This document shows, piece by piece, positions 40,247 to 47,813 of a stretch of 64,000 nt of DNA. The notes beneath the pieces were generated by a model that was not told where the DNA came from, made no database searches, and saw only the letters and a program-made list of their open reading frames with translations. The first letter of the stretch is position 1. Every line of letters starts with the position of its first letter. A program made the position numbers and the translations under genes. The stretch lies in assembly GCA_013368445.1 (NCBI GenBank), contig JAACJO010000006.1, positions 124,001 through 188,000 of the forward strand. The letters are read 5' to 3'. This stretch comes from Leucocoprinus leucothites. Taxonomy: Eukaryota; Basidiomycota; Agaricomycetes; Agaricales; Agaricaceae.

Positions 40247-40277
<31 letters not shown>
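37972..40277 (+). mobile_element. Complete hL-D half-LINE, downstream half of heterodimer
   Basis: Leader CATCCCTCCTTGACCTC from about 37972, ORF1 38058-39932, 3'UTR, stem-loop, second hairpin (GCGACCC/GGGTCAC, one pair lost), poly(A) 40247-40277. Its own 5' side has no duplication; the duplication after its tail pairs with that in front of the hL-A at 33403. Confidence 0.92.
38058..39932 (+). CDS. hL-D ORF1, intact gag-like zinc-knuckle protein
   Basis: 624 aa, uninterrupted. Same architecture as 34916-36784: basic MGKRKSKANRPPP start, acidic segment, FSGPRSS, Pro/Ala-rich region, LEEEATAAYEGLRRFGRWFSNL module, linker, VKKSFAEAARPAG, conserved domain, CQRCWHWGH, CAACGSPH, CINCAKSH motifs, C-terminus DRLWLENHH. 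Two intact hL-D ORF1s in one window point to recent activity of this family. Confidence 0.93.
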   Translation: MGKRKSKANRPPPCSTESVNASDNELNITEMSEDEHLNLYDDPRNVPGFSGPRSSISEADLELPPRPAPGDVSSLVPTTQPPVALSPAGPPPAAAALSGSIAPRAGPSAPSSVGPDLEEEATAAYEGLRRFGRWFSNLDPAAVMTDTARRSFALYVCGSMWEFRKRGWADTQLTPMFQKQGWPTVDSFLCSGALSTGPNQPHSNHESFRGSADKAGPCDISMGDPEVPKQPPPDHRSTPARPTLPPKQAPAKARASGPPQARVRSDGQAQRAPAKAPPSPTSVKKSFAEAARPAGVASLIKLAQSHPDLDPDRITAMHQATQAAAPATRKPRITTAGPTHRQLFLDFVGNTNEVTYLHHKAMRLLNDSLSRAKSILRVENITKAYSTIVLHTSSVPSDTDCDVIESSIPSIFTAPFAIKTRRRRSRSYLKVLDVPYFVNGVRITPNHVTDRMRLSAFKDIFADVSSVRIMRNSTRADTATVWFDLWDSQSGASTKKLLGKYLHFEGVQSVIQAARAHPGSPQCQRCWHWGHSTSSCRARALRCAACGSPHRTENHRSHSSCCKGSPKANPPILPTAAEDPCPHIKCINCAKSHAADDRKCLFWQHQFDRLWLENHHCDAAQSRL

Positions 40278-40278
<1 letters not shown>

Positions 40279-40882
40279 ATGGCAGGCCTTGTGGTTGGTG
40301 GGAGCCCATCTGGTGACCGGCAATGGATGGGGGATGATGTGTTGACACTAGGGAGCTCCCCCTAGGCCTGGGGCCGACCAGCAGAACCAGAATGACTTTG
40401 TAGCCAATCCCAATCAAACTGGTGGCGCCATATCGTGCACTTGTGGTCAGTAGCAGCATGTTCCTTGCCGCAATTGATGCACTTGATATGGGGACAGGGT
40501 TCCCCAGCAAGTGTGGGCTGAATGGGGGGGTTTGCCTTTGGCAATTCCTTACAGCAGGAGGAGGTGGTGCGGTGATTCTCAGACCGATGTGGCCCACCGC
40601 ATTGTGAGTACCTGAGCACACGGTTGCAACAGGTGGTGGTAGTGTGGCCCCAGCACCAGCATCATTGACACTGGGGGGTCCCAGGGTGAGTGCATGCAGC
40701 CTTGATCATAGACTGGACACCGTCAAAGTTGAGGTATTTGCCAACCAGGCGCTTAGTGTTAGCGCTGGACTGAGAATCCCAAAGGTCAACCCAAATGGTG
40801 GCGGTGTTGGCTTTGGCAGAGTTGCGCATGATGCACACAGAGGATATGTTAGTGAATGTCTCCTTGAAGGGAGACAGATGTA
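40278..40882 (-). pseudogene. hL-A (copy 4) ORF1 C-terminus
   Basis: Antisense 3'UTR then ORF1 from the stop at 40362 back through CINCGKEH, YSQCGGPH, the CQ.C motif region and LWDSQSS to HLSPFKETF at 40882. Stops and changes such as CCWHWH-type losses disrupt the first Cys/His motif. Interrupted by a LINE-B 3' fragment. Confidence 0.82.
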
Positions 40883-41121
40883 TACTATACTCTTTCATCT
40901 CATCTCTTTTCTTTTCCTTTGAGTCTGATCTCTGTGTATAACACCTTGTTCTATAGTCTCTCTCAAGTCTTTTCTATTTCACTGGACTAATTGTATATAG
41001 TCTTTGTCTTAAGCAGTCTTCAACCACTTTGTATACCCCAGCTTGCTGTAGTGTACTGTCTGTTTGTAATATTTAGTTGAAAGCAGACTGCGATCAAGTA
41101 CTGCTATATAAATTCATTTAT

Positions 41122-41152
<31 letters not shown>
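40883..41152 (+). mobile_element. 5'-truncated LINE-B (3' end only)
   Basis: Begins in the last ORF2 codons (LYSFISSLFFSFESDLCV), then 3'UTR, ATAAATTCATTTATTTT end and poly(A) to 41152. The flanking hL-A pieces do not overlap; about 59 codons of ORF1 are missing between them, so this insertion was accompanied by a target deletion rather than a duplication. Confidence 0.85.
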
Positions 41153-41913
41153 GAATTGGTGTACAACGAGATGGTGTTGTATGCCTGAGCAATGTTCTCG
41201 ACCCGAAGTGAACTCTTTGCGCGAGTGAGGGAGTCATTGAGGAGGCACATGGTCTTGTGGTGGAGATAAGTGATGTCACTGGCACTACCAGTGAAATCGA
41301 GGAAAAGTTGGTGACCAGTGGGGCCCGACGTGGTCATGCGGGGCTTCTTTGCAGAAGGCGCATCAGCGAGGGCAGCCTGATGCATTGCAGCGACGCGATC
41401 AGGCTCGAGGGTGGGGTGGGACTGGGCTAGCTTGATAAGCGCTGCCGCAGATGCTGGGGTATGGACTACCTCAGCAAACAACTTATTAGCCACCAAGGGT
41501 AGGATGGGTGCTCGCTGGGCTTGGCCATCAGACCTTACCTTAGGAGTGGGGGGCACTTGAATGGGTGCTTTGCCACTAGCGCAGGCCTTCACAGGCGCCG
41601 GCTTGGGCAGTAGGGGGGGATGGGCCAGGGCGGGCCAATGATCCAGGGGCGGAAAAAGGGGCGCCTTGGGGGAACCCATGTCAATGTCACGTGGACCTGC
41701 TAAGTCAGCAGATCTATGGGTCGCCTCAAGGATGATGCGTGTTGCTTTAGGGAAGGCCTCGGTCGAGAACCTATGACTGAAGTCCCCCAGAAAATCTCCA
41801 AATGTCTCCCAGCCCTTGGTGTTGAGGGAGTTAGAGGTGATCAGCGTGCTGTTCATCTTCAGCTCACTGGCTATGGTGTGCGATGCCTTGGCTAAACAGG
41901 TAACCATGGACTG
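41153..41913 (-). pseudogene. hL-A (copy 4) ORF1, central part
   Basis: Antisense frame 41104-41907: MVTCLAKASHTIASELKMNSTLITSNSLNTKGW (alpha module), Pro/Ala linker, FAEVVHTPASAAALIKLAQ, start of the conserved domain to ISLYTNS. Open throughout. Cut on the right by an hL-C with duplication GGTAACCATGGACTG (41899-41913 and 44225-44239). Confidence 0.85.
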
Positions 41914-44223
41914 TTTTTTTTTTTTTTTTTTTTTTAAGTCAACACGACCCCGGAGGGGTCACAAATTTATAATGTGGTGCATGATAGCAGTCCGTGCCCA
42001 ACTACTACAACATGCAGAAAGTACCGCTACCAACTACACATCTACATAGCTAGGTATAAATACGAGTCCGAAGTCCGCCTAGTACAAACGACATCTTCAC
42101 ACAGTGGTACATAGTTCGAAATGAAAGCATACTACAATACAAATTGGGCTGTTCTGTTTTGCTGGCGGATGGACGTGCACGGCATGGATCTCCAGGGCCC
42201 ACCACATACAGCACAGGGGCGGACAATACGACCTATAGGGAAGAGAACCCTACAGACGCGACCAAGCAGCATCGTGATGATGGTTTTCAAGCCAAAGCCG
42301 GTCAAACCGGTGTCGCCAGAATGGGCACTTGTGATCATCAGCTGCATGCGACTTGGCGCAGTTGACGCACTTGATATGAGGACAGGGATCCTCGGCGGGG
42401 GTGGGCGGAATTGGGGGATTGGCCTTCGGACTCCCCTTACAACAGCTCGAGTGGGAGCGGTGGTTCTCAGTACAATGAGGACCGCCGCAGGCGGCACATC
42501 GTAGTGCACGGGCGCGGCACGATGAGGTAGAATGCCCCCAGCGCCAGCAATGCTGACACTGAGGACTGCCTGGATGAGCGCGTGCGGCCCGGATGACGGA
42601 CTGCACACCCTCGAAGTGAAGGTACTTGCCCAGGAGCTTCTTGGCGCTCGCTCCTGATTGAGAGTCCCAGAGGTCGAACCAGACGGTGGCGGTGTCGGCT
42701 CTGGTGGAGTTGCGCATAATGCGCATGGAGGAAACATCTGCAAAAATGTCCTTGAAGGTGGACAGTCACATGTGGTCAGTCACGTGATTCGGTGTGATGC
42801 GGACACCGTTCACGAAGTAAGGGACGTCGAGGACCTTGAGGTAGGACCTCAACCTGCGGCGGCGCGTCTTGATTGCAAAGGGAGCAGTGAAGACGGAGGG
42901 GATGGAGGACTCAATGACGTCACAGTTGGCGTCAGAGGGAACGGAGGAGGTGTGCAGCGCGATCATGCTGTACGCCTTGGTGATGTTCTCCACATGCAAG
43001 ATCGACTTGGCGCGGGAGAGGGAGTCGTTGAGAAGGCGCATGGCCTTGTGATGGAGATAGGTGACTTCATCGGCACTGCTGACGAAGTCGAGGAAAAGTT
43101 GGCGGCGGGTAGGGCCCACGGTTGTCATGCGCGGCTTCCGAGTGGCGGGAGCGGCGGCTTGGGCGGCCTGATGCATAGTGGTGATGCGATCAGGGTCGAG
43201 ATCGGGGTGGGATTGCACCAACTTAATGAGTGACGCAACTCCGGCGGGGCAGGCCGCCTCGGCGAAGGACTTCTTGACCGAGGTGGGAGGAGGGGGCGCT
43301 TTGGTGGGCACTCGCTGAGCTTGGCCATCAGACCTAACCCTAGCTTGGGGGGGGCCACTAGCACGCGCTTTAGCAGGCACCTGCTTGGGCGGTAAGGTGG
43401 GACAGGCCGGGGCAGGCCGACGATCCGAGGGGGTCTGCTTGGGTGCTTTGGGGGAGCCCATGTTAATGTCACGTGGTTCTGCTTTGTCAGCGGATCCATG
43501 GATCGCCTCATGGGCGACGCGCGTATGTTTAGGGTAGGCCCCCTCCACTCTGGTGGCACAGTCCCGAATGAAATCCGCAAATGTGTCCCATCCCTGGGCT
43601 TGCATCCGCTCGTTGGTGAGGGCCATGTCGCCTTGGCCTCGGTTAAGAACTTCCGCAACCAGTCCAACAAGAGTCGGGATGATCACGGCGGTGGTGGCCT
43701 CTGGAAGAGGGCCTGAGGGAATGTTCCCGACGAAGCGGGTGAAGAAACGAATCCCAGCAAGAGCCCGGGTCTCAACAGACTCCTCAGTTGACCCGGAGGA
43801 GACAGTGGACGGCGGTGCTGGGGGGGGGAGGTTCTTCACGGGGTAGAACGTCTGTCCGCCGGCAGTGAAGGGTTTTGGGGACGACGACGGAACGTCAGCT
43901 GTGGGAGCCACCACTGACCGCGACGGAATGTCAGCGGCAGGCAGGGAAGAGGGTCCAGGCGACAAAACGTCAGCCTGGGGAGGTCCGAAGAACCCGCGAA
44001 CGTTGCAGGGGTCGTCGTAGGGGTCGAGATGTTCATCCTCGGACATCTCGGCAATGTTGAGCTCGTTGGCGGAGGCCTCGGTGGACTCGGTAGATTGGCG
44101 GAGGGTGCCTTTAGACTTAGACTTTCGCTTGCCCATGTAGAATAGGCAGAGATATGATGTAAACTAGACGTCTTAAAACACACCAACAAATAGATGGTGG
44201 TGGTAAGAGGTCAAGGAGAGATG
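41914..44223 (-). mobile_element. Complete hL-C half-LINE (second locus)
   Basis: T-run to about 41935, second hairpin GTGACCCC-TCC-GGGGTCGT (maintained by two G-U type pairs), stem-loop, ORF1 44136-42250, leader ending GAGAGATG at 44223. Duplication of about 15 bp flanks it. Confidence 0.92.
42250..44136 (-). pseudogene. hL-C ORF1, one in-frame stop
   Basis: About 628 codons: MGKRKSKSKGTLRQ, acidic segment, FFGPPQAD, Pro/Ser repeats, hL-C middle module (LAGIRFFTRFVGNIPSGPLPEA... MQAQGWDTFADFIRDCA), linker, VKKSFAEAACPAG, conserved domain, CQHCWRWGH, CAACGGPH, CVNCAKSH. The only lesion is TGA at 42766-42768 where other copies have a CGN arginine after DRM. Likely gag-like RNA-binding protein. 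Confidence 0.9.
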
Positions 44224-44584
44224 AGGTAACCATGGACTGTACGTCTTGAACTGTGATATTAGTGGCATCTTCGATGGTATCTAACAACTTAAGGAAGGAT
44301 ATGAGGTTGTTGAGGGCGCACTTTGGGGTGAGCTCCTTCTTCTTTCCCTTGGAGGAGGTCACTGATGCAGGCACAACAGGGGGAGCATCAACAGGGTAGA
44401 AGGTCATTCCACCAGCTGTGAAGGGTTTGAGTGGCAATGAAACATCAGCCATTGGAGGAGCAACCAACAGTGATGGAATATCAGCAGTTGGCTTGGAAGG
44501 GCCAGACGACAAAACGTCAGGCTAGGGGGGGCCAAAGAACCCATGCATATTGAGTGGGTTGTTGTAGGGGTCGAGGTGGTCATC
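44224..44584 (-). pseudogene. hL-A (copy 4) ORF1, N-terminal part
   Basis: Antisense LDPYNNPLNMHGFFGPP, TAG-type stop in the PP-ADV region, Pro/Ser repeats, KPFTAGGMTFYPVDAPP, KGKKKELTPKCALNNLISFLKLLDTIEDATNITVQDVQSMVT. Cut at 44584 by a LINE-B fragment; duplication GGGTC[G/A]AGGTGGTCATC at 44568-44584 and 45025-45041. Confidence 0.83.
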
Positions 44585-45024
44585 ATATCTTGTGCTATTG
44601 CCCCCTATATCCCTTCCACACTCAATGGGTACAATGCGCTTTCCCTCAGTACGAGTTCTTCGTCAAGTTCTTGAAAAAGAACCTGGCCGCTTTTGCCTTC
44701 ACCAATCACAACATACGTCCACCACCGCCTCAAGCTCCTGTGCCCGCCGAACCAAATGAAGGTGAACTATACTCTTTCATTTCATCTCTTCTCTTTTCTT
44801 TTGAGTCTGATCTCTGTGTATAACACCTTGTTCAATAGTCTCTTTCAAGTCTTTTCTATGTTGCTGGACTAATTATGTATAGTCTCTGTCTTAAGCAGTC
44901 GAAGACCGCTTCGTGTACCCCAGCTTGCTGTAGTGTACCATCTGTTTGTAATATTTAGTTGAAAGCGGACTGCGATTGAGCACTGCTATATAAATTCATT
45001 GATTAATAAAAAAAAAAAAAAAAA
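44585..45024 (+). mobile_element. 5'-truncated LINE-B (3' end only)
   Basis: Starts inside the C-terminal Cys/His motif (HHILCYCPLYPFHTQW), runs through the ORF2 stop at 44821-44823 and 3'UTR to poly(A) 45007-45024. Flanked by a 17-bp duplication with one mismatch in hL-A copy 4. Confidence 0.88.
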
Positions 45025-45225
45025 GGGTCAAGGTGGTCATCTTCAGCCATCTCAGCAATGTTGAGCTTGTCGTCGGATACAGCAGACTCAGATTCGAACA
45101 CGGCAAACTGGTTGGCAGTAGCTTTAGACTTGCACCTACCCATATTACTGTAGATAGACGATATAAGGATGCCTCAGAACAAACACCAACTTTTGATGGT
45201 GGTGGTAAGAGGACAAGGAGGGATG
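45025..45225 (-). pseudogene. hL-A (copy 4) ORF1 start and leader
   Basis: Antisense: leader CATCCCTCCTTGTCC at 45225 and below, ATG at 45143, MGRCKSKATANQFAVFESESAVSDDKLNIAEMAEDDHLD. This is the 5' end of copy 4; the similar block 45226-45427 belongs to copy 2, its host. Confidence 0.83.
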
Positions 45226-45427
45226 GTCGAGGTGGTCATCTTTGGCCATCTCAGTGATGTTGAGCTTGTCGTCGGACATGGTGGACTCAGATTCGAACAC
45301 GGCAAACTGGTTGGCAGTAGCTTTAGACTTGTGTCTACCTATAGTAACATAGATAGACAATGTAAGGATGCCTCAGAACAAACACCAACTTTCAATGGTG
45401 GTGGTAAGAGGACAAGGAGGGATGCTT
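45226..45427 (-). pseudogene. hL-A (copy 2) ORF1 start and leader
   Basis: Antisense leader and N-terminus GRHKSKATANQFAVFESESTMSDDKLNITEMAKDDHLD. The initiation codon reads ATA instead of ATG. It completes copy 2, whose other parts are 30087-30395 and 32703-33144. Its 5' edge meets antisense LINE-B 3'UTR at about 45425. Confidence 0.83.
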
Positions 45428-45980
45428 GATTGCAGTCTGCTTTCAACTAAATATTACAAACAAACGGTACACTACAGCAAGCTGGGGTATATGAAGCAGT
45501 CTAAGACCACTTAAGACAAAGACTATACACGATTAGTCCAGTAAAATAGAAGAGACTTGAGAGAGACTATAGAACAGGGTGTTATACACAGAGATCGGAC
45601 TCAAAGGAAAAGAAAAGAGATGAGATGAAAGAATATAGTTCACCTTCATTTGGTTCAGTGGGCACATGAGCTTGAAGCAGCAGTGGACGGGTGTCTTGAT
45701 TGGTAAAGGCAAAAGTGGCTAGGTTCTTTTTTAAAAACTCGACGAGGAACTCGTACTGAGGGAAGGCACATTGCACCCATTGAGTGCAGAAGGGATAGAG
45801 GGGGCAATAGCATAGGATATGATGTCATGTTTCAAGGTGATGACCACAGCGACAGGATTTGGGCTCAAGGGGGAAGAACCTCTCGCAATAGACTCCAATT
45901 GGAGCATGGTTGAGAATGGCATGGGTCATGTGTGCACATAGTGATGGTGACTTGTTAGCTAGTGGAAGCCAGGTGCCCCC
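45428..45980 (-). mobile_element. LINE-B 3' fragment (antisense)
   Basis: 3'UTR truncated inside the terminal stem-loop (no poly(A)), ORF2 end with stop at 45582-45584, and ORF2 C-terminus up to GGTWLPLANKSPSLCAHMTHAILNHAP including the CRCGHHLE motif region. A stop interrupts the Cys/His motif. Diverged copy. Confidence 0.8.
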
Positions 45981-46335
45981 TAGAATATAGTTCACCTTCA
46001 TTTGGTTTAGTGGGCACAGGAGTTTGAGGTGGCAGTGGATGTGTGTCTTGATTAGTGAAGGCAACAGCAGCCGGATTCTTTTTCAAGAATTTGATGAGGA
46101 ACTCATATTGAGGGAAAGCGCATTGCACCCATTGAGTGCAGATGGGGTAAAGTGGGCAATAGCATAGGATATGATATCATGTTTCCAGGTGATGTCCACA
46201 ACGACATGACTTGGGCTCGAGGGGAAAGAACCTTTCGCAATAAGCTTCAATAGGAGCATGATTGAGGATGGCATGGGTCATGCATGCGCGTAGTGATGGC
46301 AACTCATTGGCTAAGGGAAGCCAGGTGCCCCCTTT
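45981..46335 (-). mobile_element. Second LINE-B ORF2 fragment (antisense)
   Basis: Covers the same ORF2 C-terminal segment as 45633-45980 (from EPNEGELYS back to GGTWLPLANE) but with many differences, roughly one base in eight by eye, so it is more likely a separate copy than a recent tandem duplicate. No tail or 5' end. Confidence 0.75.
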
Positions 46336-46576
46336 TCATGCAGGGCTTTGCTCAGTTCAATGAGCCTGAAGCCTCCCCTAAAGACATGTGTGTTGTCCAC
46401 GAGGTGACCCATGGATTCACTGACAAAGTGGAACCATGTGACATCAACATGGGCTCCCCCAAGGTGCCCAAGCAAACACCCAAGGCACCGTGGCCTGCCC
46501 CAGCCCATCCCCCCATACCACCCAAGCAAGTGCCCCCTAAGGTACATGCTAGTGCCCACAAAGGCACCCATCCCCA
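46336..46576 (+). pseudogene. hL-E ORF1 fragment, linker region
   Basis: GFAQFNEPEASPKDMCVVHEVTHGFTDKVEPCDINMGSPKVPKQTP... Pro-rich linker... ASAHKGTHPQ. Related to hL-C/hL-A linkers but distinct. It is the left part of the oldest element in this nest and resumes at 61891; duplication AAAGGCACCCAT[C/T]CCCA at 46560-46576 and 61891-61907. Confidence 0.8.
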
Positions 46577-46660
46577 GACATCCCTCCTTGTCCTCTTACC
46601 ACCACCATCAAAAGTTGGTGTTTGTTCTGAGGCATTCTTACATTATCTATCTATGTTACT

Positions 46661-47189
46661 ATAGGTAGATGCAAGTCTAAAGCTACTGCCAACCAGTTTG
46701 CCACATTCGAATCTGAGTCCACTGTGTCCGATGACAAGCTCAACATTGCTGAGATGGCCGAAGATGACCACCTCGACCCCTACGACAACCCACTCAATGT
46801 GCGTGGGTTCTTCGGCCCCCCCTAGGCTGATGTTTCGTTGCCTGGCCCCTCCAAGCCAACTGCTGATGTTCCATTGCTGTCGGTTGCTCCTCCAATGGCT
46901 GATGTTTCATCGCCACTCAAACCCTTTACAGCTGGTGGAACCACCTTCTACCTGATGCTCCCCCTGTCATGCCTGCATCAATGACCTCCTCCAAGGGAAA
47001 GAAGAAGGAGCTCACCCCAAAGCGCGCCCTTAACAACCTCATATCCTTCCTTAAGTTGTTGGATACCATCGAAGACGCCACTAATATCACAGTTCAAGAC
47101 GCACAGTCCATGGTTACCTGTTTAGCCAAGGCATCGCATGCCATAGCCAGTGAGCTGAAGATGGCCAGTATGCTGATCACCTCTAACTC
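46661..47189 (+). pseudogene. hL-A (copy 9) ORF1, N-terminal part
   Basis: The initiation codon is ATA (46661-46663). Reads GRCKSKATANQFATFESESTVSDDKLNIAEM, FFGPP, in-frame TAG at 46823-46825 (CAG to TAG), Pro/Ser repeats, frame slip near FYL/DAPP, then KGKKKELTPKRALNNLISFLKLLDTIEDATNITVQDAQSMVTCLAKASHAIASELKMASMLITSNS. Alpha module type. Confidence 0.83.
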
Positions 47190-47257
47190 CAGATCCTCCT
47201 TTCCCTCTTACCACCATCATCGATTTCTTTGACAGTGCTTTATACTACATTGACTAC

Positions 47258-47813
47258 AAACCTCTCCTACACCCTAAATGCATCTGGCGGTACCTGGGTT
47301 TCTATTTTGATCGTCGACTCTCATTCCAAGAACATGTCCAATACTATTCTACCAAAGCATTGTCCACAGTGAAAGCTATGGGTATGCTAGGTAATTCCAC
47401 CCAAGGCCTCCTCCCTCTCCAGAAACGACTTCTCTATAGGTCATGCATCGTCCCTGTGGCAACATATGGCTTCTGTTTGTGGTACTTTGAAGGTGCTCGT
47501 AACAAGGCGCTCCTCAAGTCCTTATCATCTATGCAGAGGCGCACGGCTCTTTGGATCACAGGCTCCTTCCGCACTTCTCCTTCAGGTGGTGCCAAAAGTA
47601 TTGCTGGGCTTATCCCAATCCACCTCCATCTTTGTAAATTAGCTATTTGTTCATCGTACTAAGTTTCTACTTTACCTTCTAATCATGCGTTATGTTCCCT
47701 CCTATCTGATCGTTTCTCTCTTAATTCCTCCCCTCATCTCCAATCGCTTCGCTTTCTCAATCCAGCCAAAAAAGCTAAAGTCAAAGGCCCTCTTATTGAT
47801 GTAGATAGTTCTC
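47258..47813 (+). pseudogene. LINE-B ORF2 fragment, thumb to linker
   Basis: In-frame from KPLLHPKCIWRYLGFYFDRRLSFQEHV through LLPLQKRLLYRSC, ATYGFCLWYFEGARNKALLKSL, MQRRTALWITG to a TAA at 47660-47662, then on to PAKKAKVKGPLIDVDSSL. Cut by the hybrid half-LINE; duplication TGTAGATAGTTCTC at 47800-47813 and 50128-50141. Confidence 0.85.

Larger units (their letters stand above)
33145..45225 (-). mobile_element. hL-A (copy 4), hosting four further insertions
   Basis: Antisense element whose pieces are 33145-33402 (tail and 3'UTR), 40278-40882, 41153-41913, 44224-44584 and 45025-45225 (leader). Inserted in it are the hL-A/hL-D dimer 33403-40277, a LINE-B fragment 40883-41152 (with loss of about 180 bp of target), an hL-C 41914-44223 and a LINE-B fragment 44585-45024. 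Inserted itself in copy 2 with a 14-bp duplication. Confidence 0.87.

Noticed and set aside
45025..45427. Tandem duplication of about 200 bp containing hL-A heads
   Set aside because: Explained by nesting: one block is the 5' end of copy 4, the other that of its host copy 2, the shared edge being the target duplication.
45633..46335. Tandem duplication of about 350 bp of LINE-B ORF2
   Set aside because: The two blocks differ too much and have no shared boundary signal; they look like two separate old fragments.
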